64,000 bases of DNA from Mesorhizobium sp. dw_380. Its GTDB lineage: Bacteria; Pseudomonadota; Alphaproteobacteria; Rhizobiales; Rhizobiaceae. Each line of letters opens with the position of its first letter. Within the stretch, counting starts at the first letter, position 1. Shown here piece after piece: positions 40,338 through 48,884 of this stretch. The DNA lies in NCBI RefSeq assembly GCF_018588885.1, contig NZ_JAFFIW010000002.1, positions 62,001 to 126,000 on the forward strand, given 5' to 3'. The position numbers and the translations under genes are program-made. The notes beneath the pieces are model-generated. The model worked only from the letters and a program-made list of their open reading frames with translations, ran no database searches and was not told the origin of the DNA.

Positions 40338-41554
40338 TCCGCCATCGTCTCCAAACTGGCAAACCCCTGCGGCGCATCGCCCTCGTCGAAGGGCGTCGCC
40401 ACCTCGACGAAGGTATCGGGATAGAAGCCGTTGAAGCGGGTTCTCAGCGACAGCGAATAGGCGCCGATATGGCCGATCTCGATCCAGTCGCCGGTGTCGA
40501 CCGTTTCCGGCAGCCAGAACGGCCTGGACAGGATGTCGACGGAATCGCAGGTCGCCCCGCAGACCTTGAACGGCACGATGTTCTTTTCCTCGCCATTGCG
40601 CGAGCGGATCGCGGGATCCGGAATGAAGCGCGCCGGCAGCGTGATCTTGCCGGTCCAGGAATCCGACAGCGACGCCCAGATGCCGTCATTGATGTAGAGC
40701 CGCTTGCCCTTGCGCAGCAGCACCCGCACGATCAGCGACAGGCAGCGCGCCACGATCACCCTGCCCGGCTCGGCCACCAATGGGATCTGGTCGAACTGGT
40801 ACTCTTTCAGGTCGCCGGAAAGCCGCGACATGATCTGGCCGAGCGACGGCATCTCGATCTGCTTGCGGTTGGGATCATGGCCGTATTCGGCCGGAAAGCC
40901 GCCGCCGACGTCGAGCCCGGCAATATCGAAGGTCAGCCGGTTGCGCACCCAGTCGGCCGAGGCCAGCGCCCGCTCATAGGTGTCGGGATCCTCGATCTGG
41001 CTGCCGACATGGAAGCAAAGCCCGACCTTGTAGCCGGTGCGGTTCAGCCGCTCGGCGAGTTCGACGGCATAGGCCGGCCCGGCGCCGAACTTCTTCGACA
41101 GTTCGTAGGCGGCCGATCCTTTCGTCTGGATGCGCACGAACACGCTGATCGCACCCGGATCGATATCGAGCGCCCGCACCACGCGCGTCAGCTTGGTGAT
41201 CTCGTCCTCATGGTCGAGCGAGATGACGCGGATGCCGTATTTCTCCAGCGCCAGCTTGATGTCCGATTGCGCCTTGACCGGGTGCATGTAGAGCATCTCG
41301 GCATCGGGCGACACGGCGCGCACGGCAGCGAATTCGCCCGGCGAAGCAACGTCGAAGGCGGTGACGCCGGCCTCGACCAGTGTCTTCAGCACGATCTGCT
41401 CGCCATTGGTCTTGACCGCATAGGCGGTCTTGCCGGGGAACATGCCCATGAACTGCCTGGCATCGGCCTTCAGCACCTGCGGGCGGAAGCAATAGACCGG
41501 ATCGTCCGGGCGAAGCGCCAGAGCCGCCTCGTGCGCATTCTCGAATCGCTGCAT
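40334..41554 (-). CDS. ornithine/lysine decarboxylase, alanine racemase fold
   Basis: The 406-residue form starts MQRFENAHEAALALRPDDPV. It is a fold-type III PLP decarboxylase: PLP lysine in GKTAYAVKTNGEQIVLKTL near residue 46, the glycine loop in DVGGGFPAEYG, phosphate contact in VAEPGRVIVARC, and the C-terminal CGATCDSVDILSRPFWLPE with the catalytic Cys near residue 340. The family decarboxylates ornithine and/or lysine for polyamine synthesis; diaminopimelate or carboxynorspermidine enzymes are less likely. The start at 41554 was chosen over an upstream ATG at 41584. Confidence 0.82.
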   Translation of the reverse strand: MQRFENAHEAALALRPDDPVYCFRPQVLKADARQFMGMFPGKTAYAVKTNGEQIVLKTLVEAGVTAFDVASPGEFAAVRAVSPDAEMLYMHPVKAQSDIKLALEKYGIRVISLDHEDEITKLTRVVRALDIDPGAISVFVRIQTKGSAAYELSKKFGAGPAYAVELAERLNRTGYKVGLCFHVGSQIEDPDTYERALASADWVRNRLTFDIAGLDVGGGFPAEYGHDPNRKQIEMPSLGQIMSRLSGDLKEYQFDQIPLVAEPGRVIVARCLSLIVRVLLRKGKRLYINDGIWASLSDSWTGKITLPARFIPDPAIRSRNGEEKNIVPFKVCGATCDSVDILSRPFWLPETVDTGDWIEIGHIGAYSLSLRTRFNGFYPDTFVEVATPFDEGDAPQGFASLETMAD

Positions 41555-41770
41555 TGACGAATCCTCGACCTGGCCTGCGCACAATTAATCCAAGCTAGCG
41601 GCTGTTGAAAACAATTCTGTGTCTCGTGCACCTGACGGAACGGCAATAGCCTTTGTCGGGAGGCCATCGATCAGGTTTCGGGTGGCCCTTGCCAGCGAAC
41701 CCGATATGGCTTCTGCCTGACGACTGTCAGTCTGGCCGCCATTTCGGCCGTCATCGGGGGGACGATCCGC

Positions 41771-42775
41771 ATGGCAATATCAGCGACATCAATACCGCGC
41801 GGACCGATGACGCTCACCGACTGGGGACAGCTTCTGCTGCTCGGCGCGATCTGGGGCGGCTCGTTCTTCTTCGCCCGCATTGCCGTGGCGGAGCTTCACC
41901 CGCTGGTGCTGGTGCTGTTTCGCGTCGCCATCGCGGCAATCGCTCTGCAGCTCTATCTCGGCCTGCGCGGCCCCTCCCTCCGCCTTGCCCTGCCCCACGC
42001 CGGCCTGTTCTTCGTGCTGGCCTTCACCAACAACGTCGTGCCGTTTTCGCTGATCTTCGCAGGCCAGACCGAGCTTGGCGCCGGCGTCGCTTCGGTGCTG
42101 AACGCCACCACACCGTTCTGGACGCTGATCCTCGCCAACGCGCTGACATCGGACGAAAAGCTCTCCTGGAACAAACTGGCCGGCGTAGCCCTCGGCGTTG
42201 CCGGCACGGCGGTGATGATCGGCCCCGGCCTGCTTGCCGGGCTTGGCGGGCCGGTCTGGGCCAAATTCGCGCTGATCGGCGCTTCGCTATCCTATGGCGT
42301 GGCGCTGATGGTGGCCCGCCGTTTCAAGGGCGTGCCCTCGGCGGTTCTCGCCACTGGACAGTTGACCGCCTCGACCATCATCATGGTCCCGATCGTGCTT
42401 TTCACCTATGGCCCGGCCGGCCTGTTCTCAGCCTCGCCGCCGGTATGGGCAGCCGTCTTTGCGCTGGCGCTGCTGTCCACCGCCTTTGCCTACATCCTCT
42501 ATTTCAATCTCGTCGCCTCGGCCGGCGCCACCAATGCCTCGCTGGTCACGCTGATCGTCCCGGCCAGCGCCATGCTGCTCGGTTTTCTGTTCCTTGGCGA
42601 ACGGCTCGAACTGTTCGAGATCGGCGGTGTGGTGCTGATCGCACTTGGATTGATCACCATCGACGGGCGGCTGCTTGCCCGGCGTTGGAGCGCCGCGTGC
42701 GCAAAGCGCGCTTCAACCACTTCACTGAATTCCGCATCGACGGGAAAGTCGAATTCGACTTTCGCGTCGCGGTAG
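41771..42775 (+). CDS. EamA/DMT-superfamily exporter
   Basis: The 334-residue protein has about ten hydrophobic segments in two EamA repeats. The first begins DWGQLLLLGAIWGGSFFFAR, with NATTPFWTLILANALT near residue 110. The second begins FALIGASLSYGVALMVARRF. These inner membrane carriers export metabolites such as amino acids; the substrate cannot be read from sequence. The last 30 residues are hydrophilic. A GGGGGGA tract precedes the ATG. The divergent neighbour is the decarboxylase; export of a related amine is possible but unproven. Confidence 0.85.
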   Translation: MAISATSIPRGPMTLTDWGQLLLLGAIWGGSFFFARIAVAELHPLVLVLFRVAIAAIALQLYLGLRGPSLRLALPHAGLFFVLAFTNNVVPFSLIFAGQTELGAGVASVLNATTPFWTLILANALTSDEKLSWNKLAGVALGVAGTAVMIGPGLLAGLGGPVWAKFALIGASLSYGVALMVARRFKGVPSAVLATGQLTASTIIMVPIVLFTYGPAGLFSASPPVWAAVFALALLSTAFAYILYFNLVASAGATNASLVTLIVPASAMLLGFLFLGERLELFEIGGVVLIALGLITIDGRLLARRWSAACAKRASTTSLNSASTGKSNSTFASR

Positions 42776-42919
42776 CGCTGCCATGACACGCCGACGACAC
42801 GTTGCCGCCATATTTTATTCACAGGTCCGAAGCGGGTTTTGGCGAGGAGTTTCAACGGTTAACGGCAACACCGAGGTCGCAAATCCCACAATCACGTCGC
42901 AATGCAGCACATTTTCCGC

Positions 42920-42947
42920 TTGCCTGTGGCACAAATGAACCTAGACT
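42920..42947 (+). promoter_or_regulatory. predicted promoter of the 28-residue peptide gene
   Basis: TTGCCT (42920-42925) and TAGACT (42942-42947) are separated by 16 bases, 34 bases upstream of the ATG. The rest of 42776-42919 shows no gene. Confidence 0.45.
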
Positions 42948-42980
42948 CTCGGTCATAGCTCTTTAAGAGGAGGCTATGTC

Positions 42981-43067
42981 ATGGGACTTACGAGGCCAAT
43001 CAACGCATTGATGATTTGTGCTGCGTTTGCTTTCATCGGCGCCCTCATTATGGGCGTCCTTCCCTGA
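42981..43067 (+). CDS. 28-residue single-pass membrane peptide
   Basis: The gene is ATG to TGA, 29 codons. The product begins MGLTRPINALMICAAFAFIG and ends ALIMGVLP: a short polar start and one hydrophobic helix. Evidence that it is real: AGAGGAGG lies eight bases before the ATG (one of the best ribosome-binding sites in the window), a plausible promoter lies upstream, and a clean hairpin terminator lies 49 bases past the stop. No function is known to me. It is a candidate small membrane regulator or subunit. Confidence 0.75.
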   Translation: MGLTRPINALMICAAFAFIGALIMGVLP

Positions 43068-43115
43068 ACCCGCCAAGCCGGGGGAGACCAGCACCAAATA
43101 GTCCAAACCAATTCG

Positions 43116-43141
43116 AAAGGCCGGGTTTTTACCCGGCCTTT
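43116..43141. terminator. bidirectional terminator
   Basis: AAAGGCCGGGT (43116-43126) pairs perfectly with ACCCGGCCTTT (43131-43141) around TTTT. It lies between the small peptide gene (+) and the metF stop (-), and can serve both. Confidence 0.85.
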
Positions 43142-43159
43142 TGCTTGTCTGACTGAGGC

Positions 43160-44077
43160 TTACGCAGCAGCAGAACCGGCCGCCTCCGCTTCATGCGAGC
43201 GGATGCCGATCATGTGGCAGACGGCGAAAACCAGATCGGCCCGGTTCATGGTGTAGAAGTGAAAGTCGCCCACCCCGCGTTCGACCAGGTCGAGAACCTG
43301 CTCGGCGGCCACCGCCGACGCCACCAGCGCATGCGTCTGCGGATCGTTCTGCAGGCCCTCGAAACGCTCGGCCAGCCATGCCGGCACCAGCGCGCCGCAG
43401 CGCGCCGAGAAATTGGCGACCTGGGTGAAGTTATGTACCGGCAGGATGCCGGGAACGATCGGGATGTAGATGCCGGCGCGGCGCGCGCGCTCGACATAGC
43501 GCTCGTAGAGATCGTTGTCGAAGAAGAACTGGGTGATCGCCCGTGTCGCGCCATTGTCGACCTTGCGCTTCAGCATGTCGATATCGGTGGCGAAATCGGG
43601 GCTTTCCGGATGCTTCTCGGGATAGGCCGAAACCGAAATGTCGAAGTCGCCGGCATCCCTCATCGCGCCAACCAGTTCGGCGCCGTTGGCGTAGCCGTCC
43701 GCATGCGGACGGTAGGCGGTTCCCACTCCGGCGGCCGGATCGCCGCGCAGGGCGACGAAGCGCTTCACGCCCAACTCGGCGAATTCCTGGATCACGGCAT
43801 CGACCTGATGGCGGGCAGCATCGACGCAGGTCATGTGCGCCGCCGGCGTCAGGCTGGTCTCCTTCAGGATGCGGCCGACGGTGCGCGCCGTGCGCTCACG
43901 CGTCGAGCCGCCGGCGCCATAGGTCACCGAGACGAATTTCGGCTTCAATGGCTCGAGCCGCGTGACAGTGTCCCACAGCCTCGCCTCCATCTCGTCGTTT
44001 TTGGGCGGGAAGAATTCGAAGGAAACCCTGACCTTGTCGCCAATGTCGGGGCGGCGGGAAAAGCGGAACTGGTTCAT
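43160..44077 (-). CDS. metF: methylenetetrahydrofolate reductase MetF
   Basis: MetF is the FAD enzyme that makes 5-methyl-THF for methionine synthesis. The 305-residue protein shows VRVSFEFFPPKNDEMEARLW at the N-terminus, FVSVTYGAGGSTRERTARTV near residue 52, AHMTCVDAARHQVDAVIQEF, RFVALRGDPAAGVG, and ITQFFFDNDLYERYVERARR near residue 184, all standard. Its ATG shares one base (44077) with the stop of the upstream ArsR-methyltransferase regulator, so the two are co-translated. Confidence 0.95.
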   Translation of the reverse strand: MNQFRFSRRPDIGDKVRVSFEFFPPKNDEMEARLWDTVTRLEPLKPKFVSVTYGAGGSTRERTARTVGRILKETSLTPAAHMTCVDAARHQVDAVIQEFAELGVKRFVALRGDPAAGVGTAYRPHADGYANGAELVGAMRDAGDFDISVSAYPEKHPESPDFATDIDMLKRKVDNGATRAITQFFFDNDLYERYVERARRAGIYIPIVPGILPVHNFTQVANFSARCGALVPAWLAERFEGLQNDPQTHALVASAVAAEQVLDLVERGVGDFHFYTMNRADLVFAVCHMIGIRSHEAEAAGSAAA

Positions 44078-45099
44078 CAGGCGATTTCCCCTATCGAGTT
44101 CACTTTGGTCTGCTGGCTGTCATTGGCAGGATCGGCGATCAGCAGGCGCCGGTCGCGGCCAAGCCAGAGTTTGACCGTGAGCCTGGCCTCGTTGCCGCCG
44201 CGCGGTTCGAACTCCTGGGCATCCTCGAGGTCAAGGCCGGCCTCGGCAAACCACTCGCCGATCTGCCGGTCGGAAAAGCCGAGCCGCATATGCGCATGCT
44301 CGTCACGCAGGAATTCCAGCGTGTGCGGGGCAAAATCGACGATGACCAGCCGGCCTGCCGGGCGCAAAAGCCGCGCCGCTTCGTGGATGGCGCGAGCCGG
44401 ATCGTCGAGATAGTGCAGCACCTGGTGGATGGTCACGAGATCGAACGCATCGCGCTCGACCGGCGGCGAAAAGATATCGCCCTGCCGCACCTGCGCATTC
44501 GAAACGCCGGCCCTGTCGAGATTGGCGCGCGCCACGGTCAGCATCTCGCGCGACATGTCGATGCCGACGCCGCGCCGGTAGAGCGGTGAGAAGATCTCCA
44601 GGAGCCGTCCGGTGCCGGTGCCCAGATCAAGCATCGACTGGAATGGCCGCTTGCCGACCAGCTTCAGCATCGCGGCCTCGACCGCGCGGTCCGGCACATG
44701 CAGCGAACGGATATGGTCCCAGCTCGCCGCATTGACGGAAAAATACTCTGCCGCGCGGTCCTGCCGCTTGCGTTTGACCGACGCCAGCCGCTCGAGGTCG
44801 CGCTCGACCTGCGGATCGGCACCGCGAATGCTGGAAACCAGACCCATGACGAAATCGCGCGCCGAATCGGCATCCGACAGGCGGAAAAAGGCCCATGACC
44901 CTTCCTGGTAGCGGCCGATCAGCCCGGCCTCGAGCAGCAGCTTCAGGTGCCGCGAGACCCGCGGCTGCGACTGGCCGAGAATTTCGGTAAGATCCGAAAC
45001 GGTGAGGTCGCCGCGCGACAACAGCGCCAATATGCGCAGGCGGCTGGATTCGGCCGCCGCCTTCAGCGTATCAACCATGGTATCGAGCGAGACATGCAT
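44077..45099 (-). CDS. ArsR-type regulator fused to a SAM methyltransferase domain
   Basis: The 340-residue protein joins an N-terminal ArsR winged helix (residues about 5-95: SRLRILALLSRGDLTVSDLT, ILGQSQPRVSRHLKLLLEAG) to a class I methyltransferase domain (MLDLGTGTGRLLEIFSPLYR near residue 155, VTIHQVLHYLDDPARAIHEA). No metal-site CVC motif is seen. Its one-base coupling to metF suggests that it senses SAM, SAH or methylation state to control the folate/methionine branch. A perfect palindrome lies 44-59 bases upstream of its start codon. Confidence 0.88.
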   Translation of the reverse strand: MHVSLDTMVDTLKAAAESSRLRILALLSRGDLTVSDLTEILGQSQPRVSRHLKLLLEAGLIGRYQEGSWAFFRLSDADSARDFVMGLVSSIRGADPQVERDLERLASVKRKRQDRAAEYFSVNAASWDHIRSLHVPDRAVEAAMLKLVGKRPFQSMLDLGTGTGRLLEIFSPLYRRGVGIDMSREMLTVARANLDRAGVSNAQVRQGDIFSPPVERDAFDLVTIHQVLHYLDDPARAIHEAARLLRPAGRLVIVDFAPHTLEFLRDEHAHMRLGFSDRQIGEWFAEAGLDLEDAQEFEPRGGNEARLTVKLWLGRDRRLLIADPANDSQQTKVNSIGEIA

Positions 45100-45142
45100 C
45101 AGCGTATTCTCTTTTTTCAGCGCAATTCACTTTGAAAAAGAT

Positions 45143-45158
45143 ATAAACATATGTTTAT
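45143..45158. promoter_or_regulatory. probable ArsR-type operator
   Basis: ATAAACATATGTTTAT is a perfect 16-base palindrome upstream of the ArsR-metF operon. Size and AT content fit ArsR-family operators. Confidence 0.7.
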
Positions 45159-45228
45159 GTCGATTTTCGAAGCCTTGCAAGCGCTATGTCGCTTCCGGAC
45201 AAGAAAATGCCGCATGCATGATTTCCCG

Positions 45229-45277
45229 GTGCATGGCGCTCAAAAACGTGTAGCGGTTTTGGGACAATGACATGCAC
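45229..45277. repeat. dispersed GTGCATG palindromic repeat, copy 4
   Basis: GTGCATGGCGCTCAAAAACG at the left and GGGACAATGACATGCAC at the right are inverted; the core GTAGCGGTTTTGGGACAA matches the other copies. It ends 19 bases before the trmO ATG. Confidence 0.7.
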
Positions 45278-45296
45278 CGACACAGAGAAGGGCAGA

Positions 45297-45836
45297 ATGA
45301 CGGTACCTCGTGAGATGTTCGAGGCACGCGAAGGCGAGCAGAGGCTGGAAAACGATCCGGCAATGATGCCGCCGGACGCCGGCGTCGTCTTCATCGGCCG
45401 CATCGCCTCGCCATGGACGACGCGGGAGTCTTGCCCGAAGAATATGCGCGCTGCCCGCGAGACGGGACAGCCGGCGGTGCTGATCATCGATGCGCCCTAC
45501 CGCCGCGGCTTGCAAGGCCTGGAGCGCGCCAGCCACGTCGTCATCCTGTCCTGGCTGCATCATGCGCCGCGGAATCTGATTGTGCAGAAACCCCGCCATG
45601 CCGCTGACGCAAAAGGCGTATTCGGCCTGCGCTCCCCTGCCCGGCCCAATCCGGTCGGCCTGCATGTCGCCAGGCTCGTCGCGCTCGACATCGGCACAGG
45701 ACGTATCGATCTCGATGCCATCGACGTGCTCGACGGCACGCCGGTCATCGACATCAAGCCTTACTTCGCCTCGACCGACGCCATAGCCGAAGCGACCGTC
45801 GAGGGGCGCGAGGGGCCCAATCGGATCCGGCAATGA
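45297..45836 (+). CDS. trmO: TsaA/TrmO-like tRNA methyltransferase
   Basis: The 179-residue form starts MTVPREMFEAREGEQRLEND. The family uses SAM to N6-methylate threonylcarbamoyladenosine at position 37 of certain tRNAs. Landmarks are VVFIGRIASPWTTRESCPKN, GLQGLERASHVVILSWLHHA, and FGLRSPARPNPVGLHVARLV near residue 108, followed by LDAIDVLDGTPVIDIKPY, the TsaA-family C-terminal signature. An upstream in-frame ATG at 45267 lies inside a repeat and is rejected. It overlaps the DUF2293 gene by 4 bases. Confidence 0.88.
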   Translation: MTVPREMFEAREGEQRLENDPAMMPPDAGVVFIGRIASPWTTRESCPKNMRAARETGQPAVLIIDAPYRRGLQGLERASHVVILSWLHHAPRNLIVQKPRHAADAKGVFGLRSPARPNPVGLHVARLVALDIGTGRIDLDAIDVLDGTPVIDIKPYFASTDAIAEATVEGREGPNRIRQ

Positions 45837-46147
45837 CGGCGCCGACCGGCCGCCGCCGCGCCATCGCCAAGGCGCTGACAGCACTTCTGCCGCTGGCGCC
45901 CTATGCCGACATGGAAAAGATCCGCACAGAAGCCGGCTCGGTGCATATGAAGACCTTGCCGCCGACGATCGCGGTGTGGCTGGCGATCATTGCCCACATC
46001 CGTCATACGCACACCGACTACGAAAAACTGCTCGCCGAGGGCTATGACCGCGACTCGGCGCGCTTCTTCGTCATCGAGCAGACCAACATCGTGCTCACCC
46101 GCTGGCGCGCGACACGGCTGCTCGACACCGACGACGAAGAGGAATGA
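45833..46147 (+). CDS. DUF2293-domain protein
   Basis: A 104-residue protein starts MTAPTGRRRAIAKALTALLP; the central part (HMKTLPPTIAVWLAIIAHIR, YDRDSARFFVIEQTNIVLTR) fits the DUF2293 family of unknown function. It has no signal peptide and ends in an acidic tail (TDDEEE). Its ATG overlaps the trmO stop by four bases, suggesting a link to tRNA modification or nucleic-acid work, but this is inference from position only. Confidence 0.75.
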   Translation: MTAPTGRRRAIAKALTALLPLAPYADMEKIRTEAGSVHMKTLPPTIAVWLAIIAHIRHTHTDYEKLLAEGYDRDSARFFVIEQTNIVLTRWRATRLLDTDDEEE

Positions 46148-46275
46148 GACGCCGCTATTGCCGCGTCAGCGCGGCCGGATCGTCCTGAAGGACAAACAGC
46201 GCCGGGCGGGTGGCTCTATGCCTTCTCCTCGGCGCCGATAGCCTGCCGGTCCGCGTTGCGCGAGAGGAGGCCCCG

Positions 46276-47238
46276 ATGGACCAGACGACGGCCAAACAGG
46301 ATTCAAAGCCGCTGCCGACGGTCAGCGACCGCCATGTCGACCCGCATTCCTATCCCGAGGGCGTCGCTTTCCTCGACGGCCAGTACCTGCCGATGTCGCA
46401 AGCCAAGGTGTCGGTCCTGGACTGGGGGTTCCTGCATTCCGACGCCACCTATGACACGGTGCATGTCTGGAACGGCCGCTTCTTCCGCCTCGATTTGCAT
46501 CTCGACCGCTTCTTCGGCGGGCTGGAAAAGCTGCGCATGACGATCCCCTTCGACAGGGATGGCGTGGCCGAGATCCTGCACAATTGCGTCGCGCTGTCGG
46601 GCCATCGTGCCGCCTATGTCGAAATGCTGTGCACGCGCGGCACCTCGCCGGCCTTCAGCCGCGATCCGCGCCAGGCCATCAACCGTTTCATGGCCTTCGC
46701 GGTGCCGTTCGGCTCGGTCGCCAATCCCGAGCAGTTGCGGCGCGGCCTGCGCGTGGCGATCAGCGACAAGGTGCGCATTCCGCCGGCCTCGATCGACCCG
46801 GCGATCAAGAACTACCACTGGCTCGACCTGGTGCGCGGCCTCTACGACGCCTATGACCGTGGCGCCGAGACCGCGCTCATTCTCGACTTCAACGGCAATG
46901 TCGCCGAGGGCCCCGGCTTTAACGTCTTCTGCGTCAAGGGTGGCAAACTGTCGACCCCGGCCATCGGCGTCCTGCCCGGCATCACAAGGCGCACCGTTTT
47001 CGATCTCTGTGGCGAGGAAGGGCTCACCGCGACGGCGATCGATGTCAGCGTCGCCGCGCTCAAGGCGGCAGACGAGGTCTTCATCACCTCGACCGCCGGT
47101 GGCATCATGCCGGTGACCGAGATTGATGGCGCGGCGATCGCCGACGGCAAGGTCGGGCCGATCACCAGCCGACTGATGACACTCTATTGGCAAAAGCACG
47201 ACGACCCGGCGTGGTCGAGCGTGGTGACCTACCCCTGA
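46276..47238 (+). CDS. PLP fold-type IV aminotransferase (BCAT/D-amino acid transaminase-like)
   Basis: The 320-residue form starts MDQTTAKQDSKPLPTVSDRH, five bases after a GAGAGGAGG ribosome-binding site. Family landmarks: VSVLDWGFLHSDATYDTVHV near residue 54, RLDLHLDRFFGGLEKLRM, the PLP lysine in DPAIKNYHWLDLVRGLYDAY, ALILDFNGNVAEGPGFNVFC, and VLPGITRRTVFDLCGEEG. Fold-type IV includes branched-chain, D-amino acid and aminodeoxychorismate enzymes; the substrate cannot be decided here. It was not given a symbol for that reason. Confidence 0.85.
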   Translation: MDQTTAKQDSKPLPTVSDRHVDPHSYPEGVAFLDGQYLPMSQAKVSVLDWGFLHSDATYDTVHVWNGRFFRLDLHLDRFFGGLEKLRMTIPFDRDGVAEILHNCVALSGHRAAYVEMLCTRGTSPAFSRDPRQAINRFMAFAVPFGSVANPEQLRRGLRVAISDKVRIPPASIDPAIKNYHWLDLVRGLYDAYDRGAETALILDFNGNVAEGPGFNVFCVKGGKLSTPAIGVLPGITRRTVFDLCGEEGLTATAIDVSVAALKAADEVFITSTAGGIMPVTEIDGAAIADGKVGPITSRLMTLYWQKHDDPAWSSVVTYP

Positions 47239-47370
47239 TCAAAGGGCGTCCTGTTCAAAAAAATTCTCCTCGCCTCTGGAAAATCACGTGACAGGCCGTA
47301 TATGCCCGAAAGCGGAGAAGCCTCCGCTTTCATCCGAAAATTGCGCCCGCAGGGGCAAGGATTCTACATC

Positions 47371-48213
47371 ATGACAAACAAGGTTTGGTTCATCACCGGA
47401 TCGTCGAAAGGCTTTGGCCGTGTCTGGGCCGAGGCCGCCTTGGCGCGTGGCGACCGCGTTGCCGCGACCGCCCGCGACACCGGCACGCTCGCCGATCTGG
47501 TCGAGAAGTATGGCGACAGCATCGCCGCGATAAAGCTCGACGTCACCGACAAGAAAGCCGTCGATGCCGCTGTCGCCGAGGCACATAAGCGCTTTGGCCG
47601 GCTGGACGTCGTCATCAACAATGCCGGCTACGGCCATTTCGGCGCCATCGAGGAAGTCAGCGAGCAGGAAGCCCGCGACCAGATCGAAACCAATGTGTTC
47701 GGCGCGCTCTGGGTCACGCAGGCCGCACTGCCGATCATGCGGGCGCAGCGGTCCGGCCACATCATCCAGATCTCGTCGATCGGCGGCGTCAACGCCTTTG
47801 CCTTGCTCGGCCTCTATCACGCGTCGAAATGGGCGCTGGAAGCCTTCAGCCAGTCGTTCAGCCTCGAAGTCGCGGAATTCGGCATCCATGTCACGCTGGT
47901 CGAGCCGGGCGGTTTCTCCACCGACTGGGCTGGTCCGTCGGCCAAGGTGTCGAAGCCGATGGATGCCTATACCCCCGCTCGCGCCGCCATGGCCGAGCGC
48001 CGCGGCCGCGCCGTGGCCGGTGATCCCGAGGCGACCGGGCCGGCCATGCTGGCCGTCGTCGACGCCGCCGAGCCGCCGCTGCGTGTGTTCTTCGGCGATG
48101 GCGGCCTGCCGATGATCCGCCAGGAATACGCCAACCGGATCGCTACCTGGGAGAAGTGGGACCACGTTTCCGTCATGGCGCAAGGCGCGAAGAAGAACCG
48201 CAAGGCTGCCTAG
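47371..48213 (+). CDS. SDR family oxidoreductase
   Basis: The 280-residue form starts MTNKVWFITGSSKGFGRVWA, preceded by AAGGA. It is a classical SDR with the cofactor loop TGSSKGFG, NNAGYGHFGAIEEVSEQEAR, ISSIGGVNAF for the catalytic Ser, and YHASKWALEAFSQS for the Tyr/Lys pair. The extended C-terminus (VSVMAQGAKKNRKAA) is typical of the large rhizobial group of uncharacterised SDRs. An upstream in-frame ATG at 47302 lies in a non-conserved stretch. Its substrate is unknown. Confidence 0.85.
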   Translation: MTNKVWFITGSSKGFGRVWAEAALARGDRVAATARDTGTLADLVEKYGDSIAAIKLDVTDKKAVDAAVAEAHKRFGRLDVVINNAGYGHFGAIEEVSEQEARDQIETNVFGALWVTQAALPIMRAQRSGHIIQISSIGGVNAFALLGLYHASKWALEAFSQSFSLEVAEFGIHVTLVEPGGFSTDWAGPSAKVSKPMDAYTPARAAMAERRGRAVAGDPEATGPAMLAVVDAAEPPLRVFFGDGGLPMIRQEYANRIATWEKWDHVSVMAQGAKKNRKAA

Positions 48214-48262
48214 ACAAGGTCCGGCTGCGCGGCCAAGGCGGCGCAGCCACACCGTTCCTGAC

Positions 48263-48880
48263 TTAGGCGGGGTAGATCCACTGCTCCGGCACCCGCGCCG
48301 AGATCTCTTCGCCGGCTTTGATCGTTCCCGGCTTTTCCACCCAGGCGACCACGCCACGCAGGCGTTTCGCCACTTTCGGGAACAACAGCGCGCCGGCTTC
48401 GATATCGGCCATCCCGGCATGTTCGGCGATCGACCGCCCGGCAATGCGGCACGGTCCATTCTGTGCGTCGACCTTGAGAGTGACGCCGCCCTTGAAGAAC
48501 AGCAGCGTGCCGGCCGGCAGCATCGACAGATGCGGCACGCCTTCGATCACCAGATTGGCGCCGATCCATTCCGGCTTGATCTCGGCAAGGCCCATCCGTT
48601 CGGCGACGACGGCCAGCTCATCCACTGCAACGATCGACAGCTGCCGTTCGTTGCGCATTTCGGTGCCGCGCGGATACCAGGGTTCGTGGCCGCCAGAGCG
48701 GCGCGTCGATCCGGCATGGAAATCGCCTGAAATGCCGTCGAAGCCGAGCCGCAATTCCTCCACCGGACGCGTCTGGAAGTGATCCGCCGGCGCGACATAG
48801 AGTGCTGCGGCGCGGGCGGAAAGCTTCTTTGCCGGGATGATGTCGACTGGCTTCTCGGCCTCGGGGAAGAGATCCAGCAT
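48263..48880 (-). CDS. MOSC-domain protein
   Basis: The 205-residue form starts MLDLFPEAEKPVDIIPAKKL. It has MOSC family features: GFDGISGDFHAGSTRRSGGH, RNERQLSIVAVDELAVVAER, and the conserved Cys in VDAQNGPCRIAGRSIAEHAG, the expected ligand for a molybdenum-sulfur site or sulfur carrier. The enzyme may reduce N-hydroxylated compounds or act in sulfur transfer. It starts 4 bases after the stop of the TetR gene, so the two form an operon; a TetR-controlled detoxification role is a guess. Confidence 0.85.
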   Translation of the reverse strand: MLDLFPEAEKPVDIIPAKKLSARAAALYVAPADHFQTRPVEELRLGFDGISGDFHAGSTRRSGGHEPWYPRGTEMRNERQLSIVAVDELAVVAERMGLAEIKPEWIGANLVIEGVPHLSMLPAGTLLFFKGGVTLKVDAQNGPCRIAGRSIAEHAGMADIEAGALLFPKVAKRLRGVVAWVEKPGTIKAGEEISARVPEQWIYPA

Positions 48881-48884
48881 GGCT

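Noticed and set aside
41555..41770. speF-type leader RNA upstream of the ornithine/lysine decarboxylase
   Set aside because: The location is right, but I could not recognise the motif by eye. A covariance search with the Rfam speF model would decide.
45100..45300. SAM-II riboswitch upstream of the metF operon
   Set aside because: No pseudoknot-like conserved core was recognised; the palindrome fits a protein operator and the regulator has its own SAM domain.
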